Shown here in pieces: positions 22,301-35,689 of a DNA stretch of 64,000 nt (the stretch's first letter is position 1; each line of letters begins with the position of its first letter). Source of the DNA: Allacma fusca (lineage: Eukaryota; Arthropoda; Collembola; Symphypleona; Sminthuridae); NCBI GenBank assembly GCA_947179485.1, contig OX359248.1, positions 45,952,847-46,016,846 on the forward strand, read 5' to 3'. A program made the position numbers and the translations under genes. Under the pieces are notes generated by a model, which did not search any database, had not been told where the DNA came from, and saw only the letters and a program-made list of their open reading frames with translations.

Positions 22301-24311
22301 AAATGTCCTAAAATTGAGTGTTGGGGAACATATAGAATAAGCTAAAATTAGTTATGAAATTTGATAGCACTATTATTGAAGGGCGTAATCCGGGATTACT
22401 GGAGAATAGTCGAAACTTTGAAAAGGTCATTTTAACGCGATCCCTTTGGGAAAATTACGTACAAGTAATCCATAGAAATAATCCCATTCTCAATATGTTT
22501 TTCAAATAATCACTAATCCCACAACAGGAAATAAGTATAATTGATGTAATCCGTAATCCAAATGAAACGGACATATCTGCAAAACCGTGGTCCTTTAAAA
22601 ATGCATAGGTATTCTAAAAACGTCCATATAGCTAGCAGATAAAATATTGTATATAATATAAATATTGCATCCGTGTCATCAATCTATATTTGAACTCAAT
22701 TTGCTCCCATGAAATCTAAAAACAAATGAAAATAAAATTTTGCAATGCTCCGTGCTGAATAAATCATTCCGGACTTACCTCAAATTTTGAAACCATAAAG
22801 TAATGTTACAAGTAATTTTGAAATGCGGTTTGGCTGGCTGGAAAGAAAATAATCAAATATTTGAATTTCTCATAAACCCCAAATTGTTATTTAGTAGTCA
22901 TTACACAAAGAGACATGCGACTGTAAAATATTCCATGTGCTAAAATTTGAGATCCGTCATCCCCAGTCCAACATTTATTTCATGTAATCTTCTTTCCCTG
23001 AACACTAATAATGTCATCGGCTATATGCTATAGTCTTGATTCTCAGATTTTTTTGCAAAGCTTGGTCACTTTGCATGTACATTTTCTAAAATTCCGAATG
23101 ATGTTCCCTACTTGCACAGATATTTTGTGTGGTGCGTGATTGGCATAAAACTTTTTCAAGCTTTCTAGGAGGAAAAATTTAATAATTATTCCCACCACAA
23201 CTGAAATTCCATTCAGTGACCGACAAATGTGTAGAATCCGTATATCTGGATCACAACGTGAGAGCAAAGGGTCCTGGTACATACGTATCAGTATTTAATG
23301 TAATTATTACTGATATTGAGTGTAATATGAACCGTATCAATGTACTTTGTAAAACAAAAATCCTAAAAATGGGATCATAATTTCCAAAGATTTGTTGCGA
23401 AGTGAGAATAAAGCTACAGACCACTCGTTATTACTTGAGTTGATGGAAATGATGTGGGAGGGCTGGGATGGAAGTATGGAGACGGCTTGGAATTTTGATA
23501 GAAGGAGGAAGGATCTGTCATCTCTGGAGCTCATCATAGAAAAGTAACGTGAAGCTTCGTCATTTTCCTCAAAGCCCCTTCAGACAAACAAAGGAGTGGA
23601 AATGTTTTCAGAGGGTTCCTATAACGAGAGCCTTGCTTTTTATTCCCTTCGTCCCTAGACTTGAGCCCAGAGTCTTCGCTCTATTCTTAAACTTGAATCC
23701 CGTTGTGGGCATAACACAATATTGCTATCAATTAGAATAAAAGCTCCGGCGTCTCTCTCCATTGTTTCCACGAGAGCTTCCTTATTATTAATAGACTGGG
23801 ACTGGCATAGAGCCCCCGTCATTGCTCGGCGATTGTAGCGGATGTTGAAATTACTCCTCGAAGGCACATTCCAGTGAAAACCGCTCCTTCAATGTGTTCT
23901 GGTATGATGTGAAAAAGAAGGGAAACATATTTTTTCAGCAAAATGCCCATATTTCTCTACGACCAAGTCAAGGAGTCTCGATCTCCTTTTCACTCTCAAC
24001 TCACAATACTATCCTTGTCCGTTGATTACCCGAGACTACTACACACACTTGTACCTGACCAGAGTAATGGATGATTTGTGGCCGTCACTGCTCTGTCCTC
24101 TTTTACCCAATGCACTGGAAGGAACAGAAACACAGTACAGTCTTCGCACGTAATTCCTCTCTGTCAGACGGAGGGTTCCAAATGATTGTCCCCTCTAGTG
24201 TAGTACAGCTCACATACAAAATTTGATTCCCCCTGTTTGAGGAAATGTTCCAGATTTGGTAAAACTCGTTTCATTGACTAAGTCAATGTTTGGGATCTCA
24301 GGGATAGGAAA
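19334..24311. other. Long non-coding spacer
   Basis: No supported gene. A 171-codon open frame at 20486-21001 (+) begins with a signal-peptide-like hydrophobic stretch but crosses a CT microsatellite and has no recognisable domain; see findings. At 22389-22566 the word TAATCC recurs at least five times in short order. Purine-rich DNA lies around 19490-19640. Confidence 0.4.
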
Positions 24312-24319
24312 CGTGAAGT

Positions 24320-25438
24320 CAGGGTGGCTTGATTTAAATCACGTTGATTTAAATCTTGATTTAAATCAAGATTTAAATCACTTGATTTTTTTCAAATAAA
24401 TCATTGATTTAAATCAAAATTGACTCTTCAACTTTTGCGGTTAGTTAAAATTTAATTTTACGTCTCCAAACGTTGTAAAACGTGCATTTTTTTGTTTTTA
24501 CAAATTTTTGGTGTAAAACCATTTTGGATTTTGATAATTTTCAGGATAATTTGGGCACGTTGACATATTGATTATCTGTCAAGCTGTCAAAGTGCCATAA
24601 AATTTGGATATGAGTGAGTTTTGAAGTATTGTATAATACTAGAGCTTCTGCTGGGGACAATTATGCCCCACAGAAGATTCCGCCTCGTTTCAAAATCCAG
24701 GGACAAAATTGAGTATCCCAATCCCGTCCTGAAATAACACGGAGACAATATTTACATCCCGAAAATGTCTCGTCCCTAACAGAAACTCAGTAACTACAAA
24801 AACATCCCAATATCCAATCTTTCTAAAAGAGTACCGTTTAAAGTGGCAAGATTTGACTGAATTTTGCATTTTTTAAATGTTACTCTTGTACGGAGAGATA
24901 TTCACACTTGTTTAAACGGTATATTCCCAATTTGCAAATAATTTTTCTGTTCCAACATACTCTACCATCCCATCCCGAAACACTGTATATGCACACACTG
25001 CACATTTTATATAATTACATATAAATATATTTATGTATACATAAATCAATAAAAATCCAAATGAGACAGCTGGTATCTGTCCTACACAGCGTTTGGCTTC
25101 AAAGACAACTTAATTCCGAATTGTTACCATATAAAAAATACTGTTGATCTTTGGAATTGGCATTTAACCAGCTTTTTATTTCATATTAGGTAGCTGACTT
25201 GCCTTTGTAATTTTCTCTCAACACATTTGATTGATTGTTCAAGTTTCATTGGTGTCAACAGTGCACAATATTATTAGGAAAATTAAAATCCAAAAATTTG
25301 TATGGAAATTCTATCGTACTATAAAATTTTGAATTTAAATCATAAAATATTGATTTAAATCAAAAAAATCCGATTTAAATCAAATAAATCTGATTTATTT
25401 GATTTTTTTCAAAAAAATCAAAAAAATCAGCAACCCTG
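24320..25438. mobile_element. hAT-type non-autonomous element with perfect 8-bp duplication (GATTTAAATC-rich)
   Basis: Ends are CAGGGTGGCTTGATTT and AAAAATCAGCAACCCTG. The flanks carry a perfect 8-bp duplication, CGTGAAGT, at 24312-24319 and 25439-25446. Both terminal regions are packed with the palindromic word GATTTAAATC. The interior (1119 bp in all) has no transposase frame. It includes a hairpin near 24645-24680 (CTTCTG, GGGG, then CCCC, CAGAAG). The CAGGGT tip and 8-bp duplication are hAT hallmarks. Confidence 0.92.
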
Positions 25439-25446
25439 CGTGAAGT

Positions 25447-27087
25447 AAATCCCAATTGTTTAAGAATGTCTTGATTTGTTTTATTTCGAGTTGCATTACA
25501 GAATTAGTATTACTAGAAGGTCAGCCCAAAAGTTTGTTTATTATTTAAGTTAATTATTTTATAATTAAATTTGATGAACTTTCCCTGGAGTATTTTTTTC
25601 TACCTGTTTACTATCTGTATGTATGCTCCGCTTCACATTGAATGAAATTGATTTTTTGTGGCGAGCATAGTCGCTACAAAACATTAAGCATAATAAAAGG
25701 AGAGTTGTAATAATTAATGATCTCCTTTATTGATTCCCATTACTCAGTCAATTAATAAGGTTGAGAGACTTCAGGAATCCAGATTATCAGACAGGAAGCC
25801 TCGTCAAGGCCAGGAATGAATGGATTTGTGAGGGACTGACATGTGAGGAGGTACATTAATTCACTGATTGTGGGGTTTCCATGAGAAAAAAATTTGCTTA
25901 GGAAAAGTTGATAAATTAAAATAATTAGTTACTATAGGTATAGACTCATTTATATTGTTCTATCTTGCTGGATGAGGCTACAGTCTCGATAGTGTCCTTC
26001 CCAGAGATGGAACAAAGTATGGTTTTCGTTTGCCACATAGAGTCATGCGTTTTTGTCATAATTTCCTCCTCATGGTTTGTAGAAATATCTATGCTTATTG
26101 ATAAAAATAGTTTTTACTCCAAATTCCGTTGAATGGTTTGTTGTTTAATAAGTAATTGTTCCTCTACCAGGGAATAATACTGTCAAGGCTGAGAAACGTC
26201 GAACAACACTGACTTGAATCGCTTGAAGGTACTAAATAATTTCTCCTACCATATCTTTGAATGAGACCGAACCGTTATTGTATCCTACCAATCGAATGAA
26301 TCAAACTGCCCGACATTTATTTCTTTTAGCCGGAATTTCCTCATAAGTATCTAACAATTTTCACAAATGAACTTTTACTAGACACAATGGCTGTCTTTTC
26401 CCCCCAGGAATGCTTCAAATGAGTCTTTATTATTATCTGAATAATTAGTTTCAGGCTGGTCCGCAAACTAGGTTCACAATATCCCTAACAATAATTTTCT
26501 CTAACCGTTTAGAAACTGACAGGTTCGCTTCATGGGCTCCTGTCCTTTGTTCTGGTGACAAAGTGACGCGACGCCTGGGGTATGAATACATTCCTGCCAG
26601 CATGATTGGATTCTCGTCCAAAGCTGCTTTTTGAAACCGACAGCCATAGCTGAATGCAAGCTTCATAATACTCATTCACTGATATCAAATACGTTTGCTT
26701 AAAAGCTCCATTCAAACAGCGGGCTTTTAAGCTGATTTTATTCCTTAGCAAGAGGGTCCAAGTAATTCAACTGCACCTGGACTCGAGTTATAATTAATTT
26801 TAAGATTTGGGACAACCGAAATTTTTTTTTTGTATTAAGTAATAAATTGTTCCCGTTTTTATGAAAACAGGTCTACCGTTTGATTTTATTTAGATCAAAT
26901 ATTTAATCTCGGCGTGCGTTTTGGTTATCAAAAGTTGTTTGCTCTCATCTTTTCCGGTAATAGCGTTATCCGATAACGTTTCCATGTCTGGTCCTTACAA
27001 CGTGACTGTATCCACTGTAACCCTTCCCCGTCACGACCATAACATGTGCTCCAACACTATGTAAATACATATATGCAAAATCATATG
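25447..27087. other. AT-rich non-coding DNA
   Basis: No gene or clear repeat. A short palindromic stretch (GGTAATAGCGTTATCC, then GATAACGTT) lies near 26957-26981. Confidence 0.4.
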
Positions 27088-27149
27088 CCCTCTATAACAA
27101 CGCAAAATTTTATGCCAATGGGCGTTGTTCTAGCGAGGGTCGACTGTAA
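27088..27149. repeat. Short inverted-repeat remnant with a pogo/Tigger-like end
   Basis: CCCTCTATAACAACGC at 27088-27103 faces GCGTTGTTCTAGCGAGGG at 27122-27139, followed by TCGACTGTAA. Read on the minus strand, the outer end is TTACAGTCGACCCTCGC, which resembles the ends of pogo/Tigger-type mariner relatives. The opposite outer end is not evident, so this is a remnant at most. Confidence 0.35.
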
Positions 27150-29299
27150 TAATTATTAGAATTACCAAGCAAATTGCTCGTATCGAATAAGCTTTGTGTA
27201 TAATTATTTGCAACACTCCCTCCTTACAATGAAAATAAATAAGAAAATAATACACATGTATATTGTTAGTATTTGAAGCTAAAAATTCCAAAATGAAATA
27301 TTATTTGTGAGAGATACATATGTACATACATATGTAAATATCTGATGGAATCAGGATCACGGAAGGCGAAGTCTCGTGACATGCGAGGAGTCGATATTGG
27401 AGACGGATGTGTGTCATGCAAGGTCTAATTGATTTATTGTGGATTGGGCGGCTGGGAAGGAGAGAATGACTCATATGTATAATTATATGCTCATGGCTCC
27501 TACATGCACGATGTTTAGGGAAAGAGGAGAAAAGAGTTGTTGGGAAAGGAAATAGGATGAAGTTACAATGGGATTGCTCTGGCAGTCCGGATGAATGACT
27601 TGTGGGAGAGATAAATGTGACTCGGTTCTTGCTTGTTGCTTTACAGGGCAGGGTAGGAAGTGACAAGAAAGGAGAGTTCGGAGAGTTCGGAGAGAGAGAG
27701 AGTAAGACGACTGAAGAGAGACTGAGCAAGTGTGGGAACAAGACAGAGGCATGGGGCAGAGTTAATCCGGAATATCACCATATGGCCAAGGGTCAGTGAG
27801 TAAATGGAACAAAAGTGAAAAATTAACATTGGCTTTTGTCTGCTCTGCGCTATTTCGGAAAGGATCAGCTCGTGCAAATTGATTGGGGCAGATGTGCAGA
27901 TGCGTGTGGGGAATCAAGTGGTCGTGGTGAAAGTTGAAGAGGAAAGTTCGACTCTGCTTGTTGTCGCCAGACATGGCTTATCTCCATATCATGTCAACAG
28001 ACTAGGTCGCCATATGTACATTTGGTCCGGAGTCCCAATACACCAGAAAGGCATCTGCCGGGATCCAGTCAATACAGTGACCACAAAGCATCCATTCAGC
28101 CCATTCCCTACTGGTTCTCCCATTCTTATCCCTTCCTCACACCTCCACCCGACAATGTTGGCACTAACAGTTTTCCTGTCTAATCCCAACACTGAGCTCC
28201 TCATACATTATTGTTATGGCATGCTCTCGGCCACGTGAACGACGAAACCCTGTCACTTGGATAAGCTGAGTAAGTGAAGTGCGAAGGTTTGCTTACAACC
28301 AGACGGAAAGAACAGTGAAAGCAGTCACCGGGACAAGAGACGTTTATGAGGCAAACGAGGAATACATGAACAAAGTTTCAGACGCTCACTTCCTGCCGAT
28401 TGATTTGCAAAAGCAGGGAAAGGGAAAGAAGCACATACTGTCCCATGTTGTTATTGTGCAAAGCCAGTGGAGTTTTTCGTTGTGTATTAAGCGTTCTGTA
28501 TGAAAAAAAAGTTTAGATGACGACGTCCTTTGACTTTTGTGCATCTGTTGACTTGGACGGGGAGATGCGAGCGTAAAAAGTCAAGTTGTTGCTTGAGCGG
28601 AGTTTGTGGAATAGTTTCTCCCTCATTTGCATTTAATGACAGATTGTGGGTGCTGTAAGGAGAAGCGGAGTTTTGTCAATAGAGAGTAATCAGATGATAA
28701 ATCCCTAGGAACAGAGAACTTTGTTCAGTCAAGTGAAGGTGCATCGGGGCGTTAGTGCCGAGGGAGAGTTGGGTAGCACAATGTGGGTATCACTGGCCAC
28801 ATGTTCAATATTTCCTTGAGCCACAGTGCACGCTAAATATTTACAGAGAATGACTTGGCTGGGCGAGTTAGTGGAAGAGGGAGTGAAGACTCGAGGATTC
28901 AACATCAGACAGGATTGAGAAGTGGAGCGAGGCAGTCGCTCACAACTTTTCTCCGAGAAAGGAAAGGACGGGAAGCTGCTTCCTCATGTCTCAGTCTCAG
29001 CCATGAGAACGTCTACCCGCCAAATCCAGCCTCTCTTCCCTCTCATAGTTTTTGGCAGAGCATGATTGTCATGGCTGGAACTCAACTCTGAGTTGCCTTT
29101 TGGCTCATCAATCAATTCCAAACTGTCCGTCTCTCATTAGCCATCAACAAGTTGTCATTCCCATTGTCAGTCACACTCTCCTGCATTTACTTTCATTCCG
29201 CTGTCCACTCAATTCCCATTGTGTTTCGAGTGAAAAGTGAATAGGCAACATGAAGCACTGTGAATTGTCAGTGGTGATTGGGTGAGGAAAGTCCAGGGA
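27150..29299. other. Non-coding DNA, possible promoter or 5' untranslated region of the 29.3-kb exon
   Basis: Sequence from about 27400 onwards is less AT-rich and has purine-rich runs (for example GAGAGAGAGAG near 27692). No TATA box can be assigned with confidence. The reading frame of the exon at 29300 is closed upstream by TGA at 29261. Confidence 0.35.
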
Positions 29300-29683
29300 A
29301 TGCAAGAGCAATCTTTGACAGTTGGGATGAGTGCGGAGGAGAGAGAAGTGCGTCACCCCGTGCCCCCCGTGCAAGTGATCATTCATCAACCCTCCCCTCC
29401 GAGTTCCTCCGAAGTCCATATGCAATTGTTGAGTGTGCCGCTGTCGAGCTTTGAAAGCTCGTTAGTGGTTGGAAACGATGGTTTGGAACCAAGTGGCTCA
29501 GGTTCTACCAAGCCCCGTCGTTACAGCTGCAACACACCGTCCAGGAAAGGGTCATCGAGTGGTGCAAACAGTCCTAATATCCGAAGAAGAAGTAGTCTTG
29601 CTGCCGTCAAATGGAGTGCTATTGCCAGACGCTTCAGTATGGGCATGTCCCATGATCGTGAACCCCCAGAGGATCCCGCAAAG
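29300..29683 (+). CDS. Likely first coding exon, Ser/Arg-rich with RRxS sites; gene unrecognised
   Basis: An open frame of 128 codons runs from ATG 29300 to a strong donor (GCAAAG then GTAAGT) at 29684, ending on a codon boundary (phase 0). The frame is bounded upstream by TGA at 29261. The encoded segment looks like true protein rather than chance. It is a disordered N-terminal stretch with PPVQ and PSPPSSSE, then KPRRYSCNTPSRKGSSSG, then NIRRRSSLAAVKWSAIARRF, so RRYS, RRRSS and RRFS appear within 50 residues. Such RRxS motifs fit basophilic-kinase (PKA-like) consensus, which is a pattern match and not proof of phosphorylation. I do not recognise the family. No following exon is identifiable to the right within the window, so the next intron would be over 30 kb. 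Alternatively it is an internal exon with the acceptor at CAG 29268-29270. Confidence 0.6.
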
Positions 29684-30514
29684 GTAAGTTTTATGCCGTA
29701 AATTTAATTTTAAGTATTGTACTACCACACTCTCCGTGACAGCTTGAGCTGCCTATTCAGACACCAAATGCGAATCATGATAATCTATGGATGGAATTAC
29801 AAGCATAAAACCAGTGCCAGATTTTAACCGTACAAAAGACATAACTTTATTTAAGTTTTGTTGGTTGGCATATTTTAGAGATTTTAATAATTATGGGACT
29901 TCAACATCGAAGAGCAAACGAGGAAACATAACCCGCGTACAATCAAATGGGAGTAGTTGCATACTCATATGCTAATGAAGATGTTTAATTATAATGAACT
30001 AATCATGGGAGGACAGTTTTGTAGTATCTACATTTAAAGGACTTTCTGTTGAGAATGTGCTTATGGCCGTGTGTAATTTGTATTCCTGTCCCTGTCACTA
30101 TGTCCTTTGAGAGATGTCAAGTAAGTTTTATCTTGTCACCTGTGTATTGTAACGCATGTCCAATTAATACCTCACGAATTCTAATTAGTTAAATGCTAAT
30201 TTAGCTAATGTGACACGCGAAAGTGAGACAGGTGGGGAAAAGGAGGAATGCTGTTTCTTTGGTCGGGGGCAATGTTTATGAATTATACTGTTTTATTGAG
30301 CTGTGTAATAAAAATGTCAAAACCTTCTTTGTTTCAATATTGTTTCATATTTTAGGTCCTGAGACCAGAATTGTGTATTTAGAAAGATGAGGTTAGACGC
30401 AAAACAATTCCCATGAAAGTTGCTACAATTTAGCGGTGTAAAATATTTTAATGAACGTCAGACCGCTCATGAAAAAATGGCAACATCAAAAATTCATTTT
30501 TCCCCCGCCTTTCT
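29684..30514. other. Probable intron start, non-coding
   Basis: Follows the donor at 29684. AT-rich, no recognisable exon. A weak donor-like CAAGTAAGTTTT at about 30118 lacks a convincing coding frame before it. Confidence 0.4.
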
Positions 30515-30648
30515 TACTTTCACTCTGAGGGGAATATCCCCAACTTTGCTCTGTTTTACGGGTTATAACCACAATCCTCAATGTAGAACCCGCTAGATTG
30601 CTCCATAGAAAGCCTGTAAAAATTCCTACAAACCAGAGTCAAAAGCTA
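30515..30648 (-). repeat. Dispersed repeat family B, copy 3 (inverted)
   Basis: On the minus strand it reads TTTTGACTCTGGTTTGTAGG, TTCTACATTGAGGATTGTGG, then ACAGAG and GTTGGGGATATTCC followed by CTCAGAGT. The 49836 copy has ACAGAG and GTTGGGGATATTCC followed by CTCAGAGT at the same spacing, so homology is clear. Confidence 0.65.
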
Positions 30649-33600
30649 TTTGAGAAGGAACAATTTTAGGATTTTAGGCTACTAAAAGCTTTGACTTTAC
30701 TACAAGAATTGTCACTAGTGTTTGGGCTGTTCCGGTCGGCTTGGAAAATTTCAAATGGCTCTTTCTAAAATAAACGCCGGAACAGCGAATCTGTCCTAAA
30801 ATTTTGGACTCGGCCGTCAGGACTGTTCCTGTGTGTGAGGAACCCGGACCATTTCATCGGACCAAAATATAAACTCGTCGGGTTTTTTCGCCCGGAATCT
30901 TTCGAAAATGATACCAAAGAGTAAAAACGTCAACCAAACGAGTTTATTTAAGTTATATTTTGCTTCAAATAAATTGCCACCACTCTAATTTGGTTCAAAT
31001 GATTTGGTTTGGTTCGACAGATGGACGTAAATAGTATGGTTCGCTTTGTTATATACATATGTACCTATGTATAACTTGTTCCCTGTATTTGAATGTCATA
31101 CTTAGGATTGTAGCCCTGGAGTCACTACAAGTTTGTACAGTTTCACTTTATAGTGTTTAGGTAATTACATATACATAAGTTGCTTGACAACTCTAGTTTT
31201 GCAATTACTGTTGTTGTACATACATTAGCTTTAAACAGTTAGATAAAATTGTGAAGTGATTGGCTACTACAAATGATACTTGTAATGCTAATAGAAGTTA
31301 TATCATAGAATCGTCAAGAAAAAAAGCATATTACAAAATATCTGTTGAGAGTTCATGTCATGCTGGGTTTAATAAAGCCAACCATATTTTCCGATCATTT
31401 AATTGCAGTACTAAAACTACTTTATTTTTCAGTCACCAAGAGTAGATTAGTGGTTGTGACTGATAGTAACAAATAGAATTATCTACAAATAACAGCAAAA
31501 GTGTTCCTGTAGAGGCGTCGGCCTTTTAAGGCTATTCCAGCCAGTAGGATTATACGTTTAGTAAGAGGTCTTATCGTACAGTACAGTAGTGACTACAACA
31601 AATTGTGTAGTTATGCGTGTATTAATTAATCACAAAAATAATACAGGGCTGACTGTTCATATTATTTTAGGAAAATCTCCCCCCCCACTCTCCCCAGTAT
31701 TTTGAGTAAGCCCAGTGCTCAGACAAATTATCCAGCCCGCCTTTCTCGTCTCCCAACATTCTGTGTGTGTAATGCCTTCGTACCTTTTAAAACACAAGTT
31801 TTTATAAGTAATTATAGAAAGTTATTGGATAGAAAAAGAATTACTACTCTGTAGAGTTGTGCTCTGAGCACACGTTCACGTTTCCCAACGTCACTGTCAG
31901 ATTTTTGAGATTGAGGAAGTGTAACTTCCTGCCAACGCCAAGAGTTCTGCCGGAAGAAAGACACGTTCCATGGTAGTAAGTTGCCGGGCATTTCCAGTTA
32001 TTTGGCAGGTACCAGAGATTATGCGGGTAATCCAGTTTCGAGCTCTGAATAGGGAGAACTTTTGAGAGTCTTGATTGTGGCAGGAGGTGAAGGAAAGGGA
32101 AATTGTTTGAAATAAGGAGCGCAATGGGAATTTTAGGAAATATTTATTGTGTCAGGCGAAACCGAAATGGGCAAGAGTTGAAGGGAAAGATCGCCGTTTT
32201 CTCTTCTCATCCAATCTTCCCACTCTCAGTAATGGTTCGAAAGACCTTCTCAAGCTTTCATCCTCTCAATGGTCTTGCACGCCATGATTTATATCTTCCC
32301 ATAAAATCCAAACATTGTTGCATGCTCCGACTGCGAGTAAAAATCTGTTTTGTTTTTCTATCCTTCCATGTAACTTTCCCCCCTCTCACGCGAGAACTTC
32401 CTCGAAAAAACTAACTTACTTATTTATTTGGTCCTTTACTGTCACTAGGCCACCACTCGGCTGTACCTTGTTAGCCTTTTGTGAAGGCGCCAGGAACTGT
32501 CTCTACATAGGAATGTTCCTATGTACATACATATGTCAGCCTGAGTCAGCGCTGTCACATGACTCAGGCCTACCTGAACCGTTTAATTAAAACCCCAGAT
32601 GCGTGTAGGGCCTGCCGTGAAATTACACGGATTTCAAGCTAAAAAGGGCTATTCCCGAACTGATATGACAATTTAGTGTGTGTCCCGGACATATGTAGGC
32701 GGGAACATCTCGTGACCAAACTAAGTTGAGCATGCAAAGCTTCCGGAGTTGATCCAACGTGCCCATGTTGACCTCACGTGTGACGGGATGAGGGGGGGGG
32801 GAGTGTTCTTCTGAGGAAAGACTTGCTCATTCGAAAAGAGAGTGCCAGTTTAAAACCTTATTTTTGTACTGGACTGAGCTATGTGATTACTTACGCCACT
32901 GGAAGATTGAGTTGAGAGGAGAACTTCTTGCTGGACTTTTAGTGGGAGGAATGGATGGAGGGCTGGGGCATTGGTGCAGACTTAACAAGGCAATTTGGAA
33001 TTGTGTGGATTTGGTGTAAGGTGGAGATTAGGCATTTTGGGTAAGGCAGGAGTTAGGAGGATGAAGAAAGATAAGGTGGAGTGGAGCGGATGAGTCATGT
33101 CCTGGGAAGAAGGCTCGGCACATACGAGCGAATGTGAGTCACGTAAGCGGAACTTTTGGCTATTCTACGGAGCCCCTCTGCCCATGCAAACTTTCCCTAG
33201 ACTTAATCAAAGATTTGTTCAGGACCAGATTCCAGTTGCGAGTTGTGAGTTTGGTTGGAATTCCTCTTTCCACTTCCTCCGCCCTCACGTCTTCTCTCAC
33301 TCTCACTCAGGATCCCGAGCCCGACCCAACAAGCTAACGTGTATCTGTCTTGTAATCCGTATTTACGGCGGCTTAATGTATGCGCTTCGCAAATATTACC
33401 GCCAACCTTTCATGACTTATTCCAAGCACGGCCAACTCGGCTCTACAATTTCGGGCTTAGTCTAATTTATTGGGACCGCTTTTCTACAGCAACGCAACAG
33501 CCTCGTGTCAATAAGCCATGTGACTAAGAAACACTTCCCTCATTCCTCCACCCAACTTCAAGCCACGCCACATCCGGAAATTATGAATATTTATGAACGC

Positions 33601-35689
33601 TTTCAAAAAGCACCCAAGCTCTCCCCCTTCCACCAACAAACTTTCAACTCACTTTCAAGTTACATTCCATGGTCACCATATCATTCCGGGCTCCGCCACT
33701 TTCTTTCAGCACGACAATGTTCCTCCTTTCTTCCCACATGTTTCCAGTAAGTTCCCTCACATTACGTTCGAAAAGCTGAAAAAAAACTTAACATAAGTCC
33801 CTCCACACAGTTCTTGTTTCGGGTGAGCAAGTACAAGGAAAAGGGACTATTATACAGCGCGGAAACTTTCCAGAATAAATACTCCGTCTGTGTGCTTTTC
33901 TTAAAAGTTTGGAATTAATAGTCATGGAGCAACGGCTACATCGGGAGCATTCACAGACCAATAAAAACTTTGAATAATTAATCTCTTGAAGGAAGTGTAA
34001 GTGTGATTTATTAGCCGGCTCGGCCCTAGCCCTTGCAAGCTTCACTGTTTCGTTATAATATTGCGTAAATAAGTGCATAGAATAAAATGGGAAATAAAAA
34101 GTTTCTCATGGGTTCAGTAAATACGCGTAAGTGGTCAAGTGTGAGGGAAGTGTAAATGTAAAGGGACTATTACGCATAAATTATATTTCATTTTATCAGT
34201 ATTTCTAGACCCTACCCCCTTAACGTGACCATACCGTCATTGGCTCTTGACCATCCTCCCCTATAGCTATGAGGACGTCATCATATCCACATAACATTAA
34301 TAATTGTATAGGTACCCAACTCTTGATTTCCAAAGCTCCCAATCTACAGCATAAATCTAAAATACGCTCCCAGCCAAAATTTCTGGATAAACTTCTTTTT
34401 CTGTAATATCATTTTTTAATTGTGCACATAAAAAATTGTAAAAAGTTGACCGTGCAAAAATTAACTAGTCTTAGTAAATTTACTGAGTCATAATTATATG
34501 TATATCCGTCTTCACATGTTACATTGGGGAATTAGTTTTTATGCACTGATCTGGAAATAACATGTTAATAGTCATGACATGAATCGAATTAAATTAGAAT
34601 ATCTCCCAAACTCAGATATTCTGATGGAAAATCAGACTGGTGGTTAACAAATCAGATAATATATTGTTAATTCAGAAGAACACTCTGAAATATTTACAAA
34701 ATTTCCTTGAAGGATAATTTCTGCAACATTAGCGTTTTCCCATTTTATAGTCGTGTACTTTACTGCGGCTTGACTCACCCGCTCCCCACAGTCCGAGGAA
34801 TTACCGCGCCTTTTCCCAATTATTAGGACTTTCCCGTCGTCGAGCTTTCCCACGCAATGCGAGGAGGCCGGAAATAATGGGAGAAAAAGCGTGAAATTTA
34901 CTCACATCGATCCACAATAGGCGTAAGGATTTGACTATAGAGATGGAAAATCATGATATACACCTTGGGAAGGAATGTAGGGGGGAAGGTTGTGGAATGA
35001 GAAAGTGTTTGACTTGTTTGACAAGGTAATTCTTACAGTTTCTCCGACCAGGACAGAGACGCTCTTCCGAAGAGGCCATGTGCTATCGGGATGGCAAAGT
35101 TGTGCTGACACGTCGACACGTGTCCTTGGCTCAATCTATTCGGAATTATCTCACCCCGTAGCTTGTTCCCAGCATTTTGTTCTGCCAAAAACTTTCTCTG
35201 AATATTCTCAGTGCTTCAGTTTGAAATGGAGTAGAGACTCATGTCATTTGTACAAGAGAAAACTTTGATGGGATTTGGCTGTTGGAATGATGAGCAATGC
35301 ATGCCTCTCACGTCCTACCTTACACATGACCTCAGCCAATAAATTTCGTGTCATTTCCAGCCCCAACTCCACAAACTGGACCATCCTTCACGTTCCTTCA
35401 TTAAAACTTGTCTTTTTCCCACTAAACTTCTCAATTCCAACATCTCATTCCCGTCTTTCCTCCAAACTTTCCCTCTCACTTCTCTCCTTCCAGTAAATAC
35501 TTCAACCCTTGAGCACAACCAGCAAACTAACCATTTACACATCAAACTCAACGAACAAAGTTTCCTTGTTCTTAGAGGAGTATCTAACAGTATGAGTATT
35601 AGAATTGAAATATTGGATTAATATATATTTAGATATATTTAATTTAAACACAAATGTGCATAATAAATTGCCGCAGACTCTCTCCCTGT
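30649..35689. other. Long non-coding spacer or intron
   Basis: No supported exon. A C-run occurs near 31680 and a run of nine G's near 32792-32800. Pyrimidine-rich DNA around 33250-33760 ends near a donor-like CCAGTAAGTTCC (about 33745), with no supporting reading frame. Confidence 0.35.
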
